Positions 46,201 to 54,270 are shown, counted from the stretch's first letter. The stretch: 61,683 nucleotides of DNA from Gammaproteobacteria bacterium (GCA_016744375.1 JADGEM010000023.1:1-61683), one strand, 5' to 3'. Notes: generated by a model not told the origin, from the sequence alone. Translations and numbers: made by a program.

Positions 46201-46331
46201 GATTATCAATTGTTTATAACATAGTTCGCGATCATGGGGGTGATATTAAAATAATGGACAATATCTATCGTAAGATAAAAAAAGGCAGTATATTTTTTGT
46301 TACCTTACCAAAGTGCAGGATTAGTGAATGA
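43281..46331 (+). CDS. cbrA: CbrA-like sensor kinase with Na+/solute symporter (SLC5) domain
   Basis: A 1016-residue protein. The first 500 residues are a sodium:solute symporter-type membrane domain with about 13 helices (YATSWSFYGSVGLAERQG, FLPRQFHMGITENF). A linker and a PAS domain (about 645-760) lead to the kinase with H box GVAHEIGNPVTGIASVTQNL, N box NLLNNACDAS, G1 DQGKGV and G2 GMGLGLSIVYN. This layout defines the CbrA family, which links substrate uptake to carbon/nitrogen control. The stop overlaps cbrB by ATGA. CrbS/MxtR kinases share the layout but pair with LuxR-type regulators, unlike here. Confidence 0.88.
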   Translation: MSFDLWQLFIVGVGYLGLLFVIAWVVDNKPLGNRIGYSRLAHNPLTYSLSLGVYATSWSFYGSVGLAERQGYSFLTIYLGVTLAYLLSPILFSPILKLSKEYQLSSLADLFAFRYQSQLVGIVVTLFILMGTLPYLALQIHAVTESMQVLTHEATPIMIALGFCITLILFAILFGARHSSARETHEGLVVAIAFESLVKLFAILSVGLFALFSIFGGFGELQQWLLDNPNKQQDLMTPIFDGSWNSLIFLSFTAALFLPRQFHMGITENFNGQSIQTASWAFPLLLLLMNLPIPVILWAGQYMQTETTADFYVLGVTLYSENSLLPLITFIGGLSAASAMMIVTTLALAAMVMNHFVLPLTFPHKISSGINIYKWLLQGRRVLIAIIIMAGFAFDRLLSGHEGLAELGLISFVAVAQFLPGTIGLLFWHGANRKGLLMGLLAGSFIWAYALILPLLVNSGFLSHAIYELIPPFSDFISNNDKWGSVTFWSLSANFVLFVLVSLLTKASDAETENAVNCCAQSLTPPRGMMILRSVEQVREQLASMIGQAMSSHEVMRALSDLGMGEDDTNPVRLRQLRERIERNLSGLIGPLLAKVVINEKLILDHDTRDIFAESFRFMENKLEDSKTRLEGVAGELDDMRRYHRQVLQDLPLGICSIGLNGEVLNWNKAIEILSGISADQILGEQIQSLPSPLGELFYSFIQGEEQQLRKIQIQLDHKKCILNLHKSSLISASVRSLHLNRGLHDKHHQSADSNGVVLLVEDLSDLQALENRLAHSERLASIGRLAAGVAHEIGNPVTGIASVTQNLMAEDDADYLQAHLPQNLEDILNQTRRITTIIQSLSSFSRSGNYLAPPRKPVPVRQCIDEAIHLVTLSHKAKHQAFTNECDTGHIVSGDHQQLVQVFVNLLNNACDASENNQTIYIQSRDNSFDTDGSEMISVKVIDQGKGVSEKNKKRLFEPFFTTKEAGEGMGLGLSIVYNIVRDHGGDIKIMDNIYRKIKKGSIFFVTLPKCRISE

Positions 46332-47692
46332 ATACAATTTTAGTTATTGATGATGAAAAACTGATTCGAGACTCCTTAAAACGATTATTAGAAAAAAATA
46401 ATTATCAGGTCAATATTGCTGAAACAGTTGAAGAAGCAATTCACTTGATTAATGAGCAGGCATTTGATTTGATTTTAAGTGATTTGAGACTACCGGGTGC
46501 ACCAGGTACTTCCCTGCTTGAGCAGTTTCCTGAAATCCCCATTATTATTATGACCAGTTATGCCAGTGTCAATTCAGCTGTAGATGCCATGAAGCTAGGC
46601 GCTATTGATTATATTGCTAAACCCTTTGATCATACTGAATTAATATTAATGACTCAGAGAATCATTAAAGAGCGGAAATTAGCTCTGGAAAATTCAGCCC
46701 TGAAAAATGAGCTGGCAAAAGACTTTACTATATACGGTATGATTGGTGATTGTCCTGCAATGCAGGAAATTAACAATCTGATTCACAAAGTGGCACCAAT
46801 GAATACTTCAGTTTTAATTCTGGGTGAAACAGGGACTGGTAAAGAACTGGTGGCTAGAGCAATTCATGAGTTCAGTGAACGACAAAGCTCTGCACTGATC
46901 AGTATAAATTGTGCATCAATTGCAGAAAACCTGATTGAATCTGAATTATTTGGTTACAATAAAGGGGCATTTACCGGAGCTGATCATGATCACCCTGGAC
47001 TCATTGAGGCAGCAGATGGTGGTACACTGTTTCTAGATGAAATCGGTGAACTGTCTCTGGAAGTTCAGGCTCGATTGCTTAGAGTACTTCAGGAGAATGA
47101 AGTCAGACGAGTAGGTTCCACCCAAACCCGCCGTGTTGATATTCGTCTCATTGCTGCAACGCATAAAAATCTGCCGCAAATGGTTGAAGATAATTTGTTC
47201 CGTCAGGATCTGTATTTTCGACTAAATGTCCTTGATATTATCTTACCACCATTAAAAGAACGAGGTGGAGATATCAGTAAACTGGCCAATTATTTTCTGA
47301 CTAAGCTGGTTAAGAAAATGGCTCATTCTCCAGTTCAGTTTTTACCAATTGTCTTACAAAAGTTTCAGGAGCATAAATGGCCGGGTAATATCAGAGAAAT
47401 GCAAAATATCATTGAGCGGGCACTCATTTTAACGGACAGTGATGAAATTAGTCTTGAGCATATTTCATTATTTAATGAAGACTGTCCAGATGGACATAAT
47501 CCAGTTGAGAAACATTCAACACCAGAGAAGAAGAATATGACCAATAGCTTCTCTCTGGATGAGTATCTCATTCATTTTCTCAAAGAGAATACACAGCAGA
47601 CTGAAACAGAACTGGCAAAGCAATTAGGGATCAGCCGGAAAACACTCTGGGGAAAACGAAATCGTCTGAATATTCCTAAAAAAACTAAATAA
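46328..47692 (+). CDS. cbrB: CbrB-like sigma-54-dependent response regulator
   Basis: A 454-residue NtrC-family protein. Receiver domain (about 3-115, phospho-Asp in ILSDLRLP), AAA+ domain with GETGTGKE (about 166), the sigma-54 contact loop GAFTGA (about 214) and GGTLFLDEIGELS, then a Fis-type helix-turn-helix (TETELAKQLGISRKTLWGKRNRL). Coupled to the CbrA-like kinase gene. In Pseudomonas CbrB activates catabolic genes and the crcZ small RNA from upstream TGTTAC/GTAACA palindromes; such palindromes with sigma-54 promoters occur at 52857 and 54254. It overlaps the converging gene at 47685 by 8 bases. Confidence 0.9.
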   Translation: MNTILVIDDEKLIRDSLKRLLEKNNYQVNIAETVEEAIHLINEQAFDLILSDLRLPGAPGTSLLEQFPEIPIIIMTSYASVNSAVDAMKLGAIDYIAKPFDHTELILMTQRIIKERKLALENSALKNELAKDFTIYGMIGDCPAMQEINNLIHKVAPMNTSVLILGETGTGKELVARAIHEFSERQSSALISINCASIAENLIESELFGYNKGAFTGADHDHPGLIEAADGGTLFLDEIGELSLEVQARLLRVLQENEVRRVGSTQTRRVDIRLIAATHKNLPQMVEDNLFRQDLYFRLNVLDIILPPLKERGGDISKLANYFLTKLVKKMAHSPVQFLPIVLQKFQEHKWPGNIREMQNIIERALILTDSDEISLEHISLFNEDCPDGHNPVEKHSTPEKKNMTNSFSLDEYLIHFLKENTQQTETELAKQLGISRKTLWGKRNRLNIPKKTK

Positions 47693-48863
47693 ATTTATCG
47701 TGCCACTCAAGTAGTTGAGTTCCGGGCATTGGTCGGGCAATAAAATACCCCTGTGCAATGTCACAGCCAAGCTCGGATAAGAGATTCCATGTTTTTTGAT
47801 CTTCTATACCTTCAGCGACAACTTCCATCCCAAGTTCATGACCCAACATAATGGTCATTTTCACAATAGCCAATGCTTCCTTGTCTGATGTTGCCCGCAT
47901 GACGAAAGACTTGTCTATTTTCATCTCAGAAAAGGGGATTCGATGCAACTGTAGTAAGGATGAATAACCTGTGCCAAAATCATCAATTGAAAGTTTGATT
48001 TGTTTCATTCTCAATCGTGTCATAATATCGAGTGATTTGATTAATTCCTGCATTAAAGTGGTTTCAGTCACTTCCAGAGAAATTTGTTCAGAACTGAGTC
48101 CAAATTTTTTAATTTTGCTGCTTATCCACTCCGGCAGGTCAAGATCCTTGAAGTTGCAGGGTGCCATATTAATAGCGACACAGGTTGTCAGGCCGCCCTC
48201 TTGCCATTGTGCTACCTGATTAAATGACTGCTCAACCACTTCTACAAAAAGCATATCCATAAAACCGGATTGTTCTGCCAGAGGAATGATATCATTTGCA
48301 CCCAGAAAGCCCAGAGCAGGATGATGCCATCGGATAAGCGCTTCAACGCCATTGAGAGTTTTGTCAGAAAATCTAACCTGTGGTTGAAAAAAAACCTCGA
48401 GCTCATTATTGCTTATTGCCTGATGTAACTCCTGCTCTTTTGGCAACGCATGAGTTTTAATTTTATTCTGGTCATTGTTTTTTTCCGGAAAATTAATGGT
48501 ACCAAGCAATTCTTCCAGATCGGTATAACGAATGGGTTTGCTTAATGTCCCGGCCACATGCAGGCCATGTTCAGAAGCCAGTTTCTGTGCTGAATGAAGT
48601 ACGCCTGTGTCATAACCACTAATGAGTATAATTGCAGCTCGGGATTTATGTTGGGCCATAATTCTCAGGAGTTCGATGCCATCACGTCCGGGCATCACCA
48701 GATCCAGAATAACAATACCCAGCTCATCGGAGTAAAATTGCTCAAACGTATAAGGTCTGTGAGTTGCGACCGCATCATAGCCAAGCTCCAGGGCAACATC
48801 GCAAAGAAATATTGCAATCTCTGGTTCATCATCAATGATTAATAGTTTTCTTTTATTGCTCAT
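47685..48863 (-). CDS. Response regulator with EAL phosphodiesterase domain
   Basis: A 392-residue protein with a receiver (about 5-125, phospho-Asp in VILDLVMPGRDG) and an EAL domain (about 145-385) with GVEALIRW, SLEVTETTLM, DDFGTGYSSLLQL and VAEGIE. All EAL residues look intact, and there is no GGDEF, so it should degrade c-di-GMP when phosphorylated. It overlaps the upstream hybrid kinase by ATGA, with AGGAAG before its start; that kinase is the likely donor. Confidence 0.93.
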   Translation of the reverse strand: MSNKRKLLIIDDEPEIAIFLCDVALELGYDAVATHRPYTFEQFYSDELGIVILDLVMPGRDGIELLRIMAQHKSRAAIILISGYDTGVLHSAQKLASEHGLHVAGTLSKPIRYTDLEELLGTINFPEKNNDQNKIKTHALPKEQELHQAISNNELEVFFQPQVRFSDKTLNGVEALIRWHHPALGFLGANDIIPLAEQSGFMDMLFVEVVEQSFNQVAQWQEGGLTTCVAINMAPCNFKDLDLPEWISSKIKKFGLSSEQISLEVTETTLMQELIKSLDIMTRLRMKQIKLSIDDFGTGYSSLLQLHRIPFSEMKIDKSFVMRATSDKEALAIVKMTIMLGHELGMEVVAEGIEDQKTWNLLSELGCDIAQGYFIARPMPGTQLLEWHDKFI

Positions 48864-51800
48864 GTGTTGACTTCCTGTGACTCATCGAGTATTTTCCGCA
48901 CTTGTTTGAGCATGTCATTATGGTTATAGGGCTTAGAAAGCAAGTTGGATGAGAAACGAGCCGGGCCATTTTTTGTCACAGTTTTTTTAGTGAAACCTGA
49001 TGTCAACAAGATCTTTAGTGAATGATTTTGTTTACAGGCCTGTTCGGCCAGATCATAACCATTCATACCTCCTGGCATCACCACATCAGTAAATAACATG
49101 TCAATTGTTTTAACAGAGTCAAGGATAGCAAGTGCTTCATCTGCCCTGGTTGCAGTATATATCTGATAGCCGCAACTTGTGAGACTGTCCTTTGCAAGTT
49201 CAAGCAGCTCAGCTTCATCATCAACAACAAGAATTGTTTCGTTACCCTGCAAAGATGAAGTGTCAGTATGAGCCTCTTTTCTGGATGGGTTTCTTTGTTC
49301 TATCGCTCGGGGTAGGTAGAGTCGAAACGTTGTGCCCACGCCAAGCTCGGAATATACTTTGATATAACCTTTGGAGCGTTTGGTAAAACCATAAACCATA
49401 CTCAGACCAAGCCCAGTTCCCTTATTTAATGGTTTAGTGGTATAAAACGGTTCAAAGATCTGCTCCAATTCATCCTTAGCAATACCGATTCCCGAATCAC
49501 TCACGATCAGTTGTAAATATTCACCAGGAGTAAAATCAGGATTTAACCTGGCATAATCATCATCCAGTGTCACATTGGATGTTTCAATAGTAAGCTTGCC
49601 CCCCATGGGCATTCCATCTCTGGCATTAATGATTAGATTGAGCAGGGCATCTTCAAGATCACCGGAATCAATGTTGGTTAACCATAGTGTATTATCGAGC
49701 AGGAGCTCAACTTCAACTTCTGGAGTAACGGAGCGTGCTATGAGGTTATCCATGTTACGAATCACCTCATTGATATCAGTGGGATGTGAGTCCTGTGCCT
49801 GTTTTCGAGAAAAACCCAATAATTGTTTGGTTAAATCGGCCGCTCGTAGAGCAGCCTTTGACACGGAATCGACCCTTTTTTCTGCTTTTTCCACGGACAA
49901 ATCATCAGAAGTCAGCATGTGTTTAAGGAAATCAAGATTACCAATAATAATACCCAGTAAATTGTTAAAGTCATGAGCAATGCCGCCGGTAAGCTGACCG
50001 ATAGCATCCATTTTCTGAGCTCGTCGTAATGCATTTTCTGCTATTTTTTGTTCGGTTAGATCGGTGACAAATGCAACGGCAGCCAGATTTTTGTTGTTAT
50101 CCTGGTGTAAAGTAATGGTGTTGAAATAAACAGGCACATTGTTTCCGTCTTTGTGTTGTAACTGAATTTCATAATTGCATGTTTCGCTTGAGCCTATTTT
50201 TTCAGTTTGTGTTTGAAAAATGATTTTGTTTTCATCATCTGCAAAGTCCAAAGGTTTTTTCCCGACTATTTCATTAAGCTGATAGCCTAGTATCTCGCAT
50301 AGACGATGGTTGACTTCAATGGTTTTAAGAGCAGCGTCAAGTAGCCAGATGCCTTCAGGCGCACCATCAAAAATAGTACGATAACGTGCTTCACTTTCCT
50401 CAAGTGCTTTTTGAGCCTGCCTTGTTCGAGTTAAATCATGGATCCCCATCAGTATACCTAAAGGTGATTGCTTTTTATCTCGAATGATTCGAACCATTAT
50501 CTCAATGGGAAGGCCTGTGGGATTATCTGGATGGTCAGGTTCCATGCTGATAAACTCATCTCTTTGTTCCAATCTTGCAGCACAGACAGGGCAGGGAACT
50601 TCTTCACCCTGTGGGTGAATTATGGTGGCGATATTCATACCAATAGCCTGTTCAGATGTCAGTCCGGTCATGGTATAGAAAGCCTGATTTGCCCTTACTA
50701 ACCTATCATTCAGGTCGATGAGGTAGATGGCATCCTCAAAAAAATCCATCGCCTGGGTCCACTCCTGTTCGGATTTGTCCAGTGCCTGTTCTGTCTCACG
50801 GTTTGCTGTTATATCTCGACTGATGCCTATCAGCCCCAATGTTTCTCCATCTGGGCTCAGGTAAGGCGTTTTTAATGTATTGAGTAAAATGCGCTGGCCA
50901 TCAGGGTATGTGACCCATTCTTCATTGCTTTGTGTCTTGTCGCTATTGAGCATCTGATGATCTTTTTCCTGGAAGGCGCGTGTTAATTCGTTGGGAAAAA
51001 TGTCCAGATCCGTCAGCCCTATAATCTCAGACTCTTGATAGCCTACAAATGCTTCAAATGCCCGGTTGCAGCCCATATAAACACCATTAGAATCTTTATA
51101 AAAAATCAGATCGGGAATTGAATCAAACATAGAACCAAGCAAAGCGTGCTCACGTGCTTTTTGTAATTCTACTTTTTTCAGAGACTGGTAAGCAGTTTCC
51201 AGTTCATCCATTGTTTGCATTAAATGCAGATTTAATTTTCTAAGTGAATAAAAACGCCAGATAAAGAATGTGACTAATAATAACGTGAGCAAGAAAAACA
51301 TCAGCCAGAAAACCCGTTGAACTGTCCAGAAAGCTTCAGGCTTACCATACCATTGTTGATAATCAGCCAGATATTGATTTGATTGGGTATAGGCTTTAAT
51401 CGTAGGATTCAGTTTTTTAACGAGTTGCTCATCACTCTTGTGGAGTAAAAAACCTCGCTTGAGTTCCATTAGTGGCTTTCCCACCACCTTAATATGATCA
51501 GAACCTATCCTCATAAGCTGCATTTTTTTCTTTAAAACAGGCTCAGGAAAAACAAAGGCATCAACATCCCCCGTCAATAGTTGAAATAAGGCAGACTGGA
51601 TATTTTCAAAGGGGACCAGTTTAACTCCCGGCATGGATTTGAGTTGTGTTTCAGCGGCACTCTTGCCAATGACGGCAACACGATGGCCGGGTAATGACAT
51701 GATTCCCTTGATACTCTGATTGCTGGTACGCACAAAACAGGAAACAGGAATAGTCTCGATTTTTTCAGTAAAAAGAAATTCAGCACTGCGAACGGGGCTG

Positions 51801-52108
51801 ATACCAATACCGGGTATCAGATCGGCCTTACCAGTCCGTACAGCCTGCATAGCCTGAGCCCAGTTTTCTGTTGGAAAATACTTAATAACCAGATCATTTT
51901 GTTTGGCAACGTGTTTAAGGATATCAATAGCAAAACCTGTTTGATTCCCTGACTTGTCACGACTATATAGTGGTGGAAAATCATTGAGAACGGCAACTGT
52001 AATTGTGTTTGGTGAAGATTTTGTTGTTGAGTCCTGTGCCAGGGTAGGTAATGAAAATATCAGGTATATTGTTATCAGCAGCACTGATGTTATTTTTTTT
52101 GTCAACAT
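48860..52108 (-). CDS. Hybrid histidine kinase with periplasmic solute-binding domain
   Basis: A 1082-residue protein: signal peptide, family-3 solute-binding domain (about 34-262, TVAVLNDFPPLYSRDKSGNQTGFA), membrane helix (about 268-290), three PAS domains (about 330-440, 455-570, 585-700), a kinase core (GGIAHDFNNLLGIIIGNLDFL, GLGLSMVYG) and a C-terminal receiver (about 960-1075, MLFTDVVMPGG). The binding domain resembles amino-acid receptors, as in BvgS/EvgS-type sensors. The second PAS has a CPVC motif that could be redox- or metal-sensitive. It is cotranscribed with the REC-EAL gene, so the output is probably c-di-GMP breakdown. Confidence 0.93.
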   Translation of the reverse strand: MLTKKITSVLLITIYLIFSLPTLAQDSTTKSSPNTITVAVLNDFPPLYSRDKSGNQTGFAIDILKHVAKQNDLVIKYFPTENWAQAMQAVRTGKADLIPGIGISPVRSAEFLFTEKIETIPVSCFVRTSNQSIKGIMSLPGHRVAVIGKSAAETQLKSMPGVKLVPFENIQSALFQLLTGDVDAFVFPEPVLKKKMQLMRIGSDHIKVVGKPLMELKRGFLLHKSDEQLVKKLNPTIKAYTQSNQYLADYQQWYGKPEAFWTVQRVFWLMFFLLTLLLVTFFIWRFYSLRKLNLHLMQTMDELETAYQSLKKVELQKAREHALLGSMFDSIPDLIFYKDSNGVYMGCNRAFEAFVGYQESEIIGLTDLDIFPNELTRAFQEKDHQMLNSDKTQSNEEWVTYPDGQRILLNTLKTPYLSPDGETLGLIGISRDITANRETEQALDKSEQEWTQAMDFFEDAIYLIDLNDRLVRANQAFYTMTGLTSEQAIGMNIATIIHPQGEEVPCPVCAARLEQRDEFISMEPDHPDNPTGLPIEIMVRIIRDKKQSPLGILMGIHDLTRTRQAQKALEESEARYRTIFDGAPEGIWLLDAALKTIEVNHRLCEILGYQLNEIVGKKPLDFADDENKIIFQTQTEKIGSSETCNYEIQLQHKDGNNVPVYFNTITLHQDNNKNLAAVAFVTDLTEQKIAENALRRAQKMDAIGQLTGGIAHDFNNLLGIIIGNLDFLKHMLTSDDLSVEKAEKRVDSVSKAALRAADLTKQLLGFSRKQAQDSHPTDINEVIRNMDNLIARSVTPEVEVELLLDNTLWLTNIDSGDLEDALLNLIINARDGMPMGGKLTIETSNVTLDDDYARLNPDFTPGEYLQLIVSDSGIGIAKDELEQIFEPFYTTKPLNKGTGLGLSMVYGFTKRSKGYIKVYSELGVGTTFRLYLPRAIEQRNPSRKEAHTDTSSLQGNETILVVDDEAELLELAKDSLTSCGYQIYTATRADEALAILDSVKTIDMLFTDVVMPGGMNGYDLAEQACKQNHSLKILLTSGFTKKTVTKNGPARFSSNLLSKPYNHNDMLKQVRKILDESQEVNT

Positions 52109-52456
52109 AACTATATCCTAGCCGAAGTGCTTACTTTTTTATTCAAGGAGATATAGCTACTCCTTTTTCTCAAATGGATAGTATAGTCTAAATGAACAAT
52201 TAATAGCTGTATTTCAATTGAGCTGGATCATAATAACGTTCAATATGTCAGTTTATCACTTAATAAAATTACAATTAGAGGCTGGTTTTATTAAAAAAGA
52301 GAAACAGAACTGGCTGAGCAATAATAGTGGGAAGCAGAAAAAAATGGAGAAAACAAAATTATCTGAATGTGTCCAAAAAAAGCCAAATAATTCATTAATT
52401 ATTTTATTGCAACTGTTTCCTCTGTTGGGAGGGGAGAAGCCTGGCTATCTTTATTT
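52109..52456. other. Intergenic region upstream of the hybrid kinase
   Basis: No convincing gene. AAGGAG (52145-52150) pairs with CTCCTT (52160-52165) in the leader of the kinase gene, followed by TTTTC on the plus strand. A weak plus-strand frame at 52218-52460 has no recognisable features. Confidence 0.5.
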
Positions 52457-52708
52457 TTAAGGTTTTTTTGATAAATTAAAATCAGGAAGATTGGCATTAG
52501 CAATATACTGGAGGACAAAACCGCAGCTAGCAAAAAAGAAAATGCTGGCAAGGAGACTGGCAAAAATAGGATCCTGTGTACCATTTTCCATTTTCCAGTA
52601 AGCAGCAGAGGCTACGCTGATTAAAGACATAATATAGCAGAAAACAGCAAAAAACCATGAGATTTTTTGACCCAATCTACGCTCTTTTTTTACAACATCA
52701 TTATTCAT
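52457..52708 (-). CDS. Small two-helix membrane protein of unknown function
   Basis: An 83-residue protein with two membrane helices (about 15-36 and 46-68) and hydrophilic ends. The segment DPIFASLLASIFFFASCGFV looks like a real helix pair and not chance. I do not recognise the family. It is divergent from the cNMP gene and shares its upstream region with the palindrome at 52857, but I find no minus-strand sigma-54 promoter. Confidence 0.6.
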   Translation of the reverse strand: MNNDVVKKERRLGQKISWFFAVFCYIMSLISVASAAYWKMENGTQDPIFASLLASIFFFASCGFVLQYIANANLPDFNLSKKP

Positions 52709-52856
52709 ATTGCTATAGCCCGAGGTTATTCAAAATTGTGGCGCTAATTTACCATACTGTTCATAATTTAACTATGATCTTAATTAAGGATAAATTAAAT
52801 TCCATGATTCCTGTGGATGTCAGATGAAGAAAATATGATCCATTCATGGCTGCTTT

Positions 52857-52873
52857 TGTTACTAAAAGTAACA
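52857..52873. promoter_or_regulatory. Exact TGTTAC-N5-GTAACA palindrome (candidate CbrB enhancer site)
   Basis: TGTTACTAAAAGTAACA has perfect 6-bp arms, with an extra GTAAC half-site right after it (52874-52878). Its centre lies 85 bp upstream of the -24 GG at 52950, the normal distance for a sigma-54 enhancer. Confidence 0.8.
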
Positions 52874-52948
52874 GTAACTAATGAGCAGAGATTAAAAATT
52901 TATAATTACTTAAGTTATCTATTTGTTTTTTAATGATTTTGTTCTAAA

Positions 52949-52964
52949 TGGTCTTGAAATTGCT
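52949..52964 (+). promoter_or_regulatory. Sigma-54 promoter for the cNMP/FGE-fold pair
   Basis: TGGTCTTGAAATTGCT has GG and GC exactly 10 bases apart and the full -12 element TTGCT; the -24 element is TGGTCT against the ideal TGGCAC. The start of transcription would be near 52976, leaving a leader of about 60 bases. Confidence 0.8.
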
Positions 52965-53038
52965 CTGCAATGAAAATAAAAAATTACTTCATAAAACAAC
53001 AAAAAACACTTAATAACTAAACAATCTAATATCAAATA

Positions 53039-53449
53039 ATGACTGACAGCACCCGAGCATTAAAGCCGGCCCTTACTTTTTTACAACAGCATATTCCTTT
53101 TTGTAGGATGCTGCCTGCTCACCAGGAATACCTGGCGATGCATCTTGAACAGGTTTTTTATGCTGAAAATGATGCAATTATCTTGCCTCAGGATGGTGCT
53201 GTTGAAAGCTTATATATTCTTAAAAATGGCTGTGTTAGTGGTGAAACAGATGGCTTTGCTGATGGCGTTAAAATATTAAATACAGGACAATGCTTTCCTA
53301 TCAATGCTCTGCTGAATCAACGAGCAGTTAATTCACCTTATCGGGCTGTCAAAACGGTAATTTGCTATCGGTTGACACAGTCAAATTTTGAATATTTAAT
53401 GCAGCAAAGTCTTATTTTTCATGATTTTATTTCTGGGGAGAAAATATAG
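53039..53449 (+). CDS. Stand-alone cyclic-nucleotide-binding-type domain protein
   Basis: A 136-residue protein with a single cNMP-type jelly roll (QHIPFCRMLPAHQEYLAMHL, AIILPQDGAVESLYILKNGCVSGE). The sequence resembles the N-terminal sensor domain of the cNMP-CBS-DUF294 signalling proteins, but there is no CBS, nucleotidyltransferase or DNA-binding part. The RAVKTVICYRLTQSNFEYL end is complete, so it is not an obvious truncation. It is followed 3 bases later by the FGE-fold gene. The upstream region carries a sigma-54 promoter and enhancer palindrome. Ligand unknown. Confidence 0.75.
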   Translation: MTDSTRALKPALTFLQQHIPFCRMLPAHQEYLAMHLEQVFYAENDAIILPQDGAVESLYILKNGCVSGETDGFADGVKILNTGQCFPINALLNQRAVNSPYRAVKTVICYRLTQSNFEYLMQQSLIFHDFISGEKI

Positions 53450-53452
53450 ATC

Positions 53453-54229
53453 ATGACTGAGAGTCAAATAGAAAAAAAAATCTCTACTAACGAAATCCTT
53501 CTATTACAGCAAAAAATTGATGCTCTGGAGTTGGAGCTTGAGCAGACTAAGTTACAATTAGCCCATTGCCTTGGGCTCTCGGTTGAGAAAAAAAAGAAGC
53601 ACTCTTCTGAGCAGAATGAACTGTTTAATCATTATAAAATATGTGAGGCAAACTGGTCAGACATACCTGAATACACTCATAATTCAGAAAGCAGTGCACA
53701 AAAAATTTCGGCATTTAAAATGCTCAATACACCTGTTACATTTGAAATGTTTGATTGTTATTGCGCAGCCACTGGCCAGCAACCTCCCGGGGATAATGGC
53801 TGGGGACGCGATAACAGACCCGTTATTAATGTGAACTATCAGGATGCTTTAACCTATGCACGCTGGCTTTCTGAGCAAACAGGCTGGTCTTGCCATATTC
53901 CCACTGAAGTTCAGTGGGAATATGCTTGCCGGGCAGGTACTTATACAGACTATTGGTATGGTAGTATTCCCGATCCAAGGATGATGGTTATGGGTACAGG
54001 AAAGACAATGCCAACTCCGGGAACACGCTTAGCCAACCCCTGGGACCTCTATGATATGCATGGTAATGTCTGGGAATGGACAGCAACAACCAAGGGAGAT
54101 GAATACATCCTTTGCGGGGGCAGCTGGTATAACAAAGCCAATTGGCTGACCTGTACTGCAAGAAATATTTCATATCCGGATTTTAGTCATAACAACTGGG
54201 GTTTTCGATTAATACGTCAAAAGGTTTAA
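53453..54229 (+). CDS. FGE/SUMF1-fold protein with N-terminal coiled coil
   Basis: A 258-residue protein. Residues about 15-42 form a coiled coil (LLLQQKIDALELELEQTKL). The rest is a formylglycine-generating-enzyme (SUMF1) fold: TPVTFEMFDCYCAATG, PVINVNYQDALTYARWLSEQTG, RIPTEVQWEYACRAG-like and MHGNVWEWT, ending CGGSWYNKANW and WGFRLIR. The Cys pair that binds copper in true FGE is not apparent, so sulfatase activation is unlikely. It may be a binding or scaffolding member of the fold. It forms an operon with the cNMP protein. Confidence 0.85.
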   Translation: MTESQIEKKISTNEILLLQQKIDALELELEQTKLQLAHCLGLSVEKKKKHSSEQNELFNHYKICEANWSDIPEYTHNSESSAQKISAFKMLNTPVTFEMFDCYCAATGQQPPGDNGWGRDNRPVINVNYQDALTYARWLSEQTGWSCHIPTEVQWEYACRAGTYTDYWYGSIPDPRMMVMGTGKTMPTPGTRLANPWDLYDMHGNVWEWTATTKGDEYILCGGSWYNKANWLTCTARNISYPDFSHNNWGFRLIRQKV

Positions 54230-54253
54230 TTTGTTACCTTTTTACACGTTATT

Positions 54254-54270
54254 TGTTACCAAATGTAACA
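54254..54270. promoter_or_regulatory. Exact TGTTAC-N5-GTAACA palindrome upstream of the ABC importer
   Basis: TGTTACCAAATGTAACA has perfect 6-bp arms. Another TGTTACC half-site lies at 54232, 22 bp (two turns) upstream. The palindrome centre is 71 bp upstream of the -24 GG at 54333. Confidence 0.8.

Larger units (their letters stand above)
52709..53038. other. Regulatory region between the small membrane protein and the cNMP gene
   Basis: No gene in 330 bases. It holds the palindrome at 52857, a sigma-54 promoter at 52949, and an A-rich leader with AAAACAACAAAAAACAC (52993-53009) and no Shine-Dalgarno sequence before the ATG at 53039. Confidence 0.7.

Noticed and set aside
47685..47692. Overlap of cbrB and the REC-EAL gene as a sequencing error
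   Set aside because: Both proteins have complete family-like C termini; an 8-base convergent overlap is unremarkable.
52218..52460. Plus-strand open frame of 80 codons
   Set aside because: No ribosome binding site, no recognisable pattern, and it runs into the start of the converging small membrane gene. Probably chance in AT-rich intergenic DNA.
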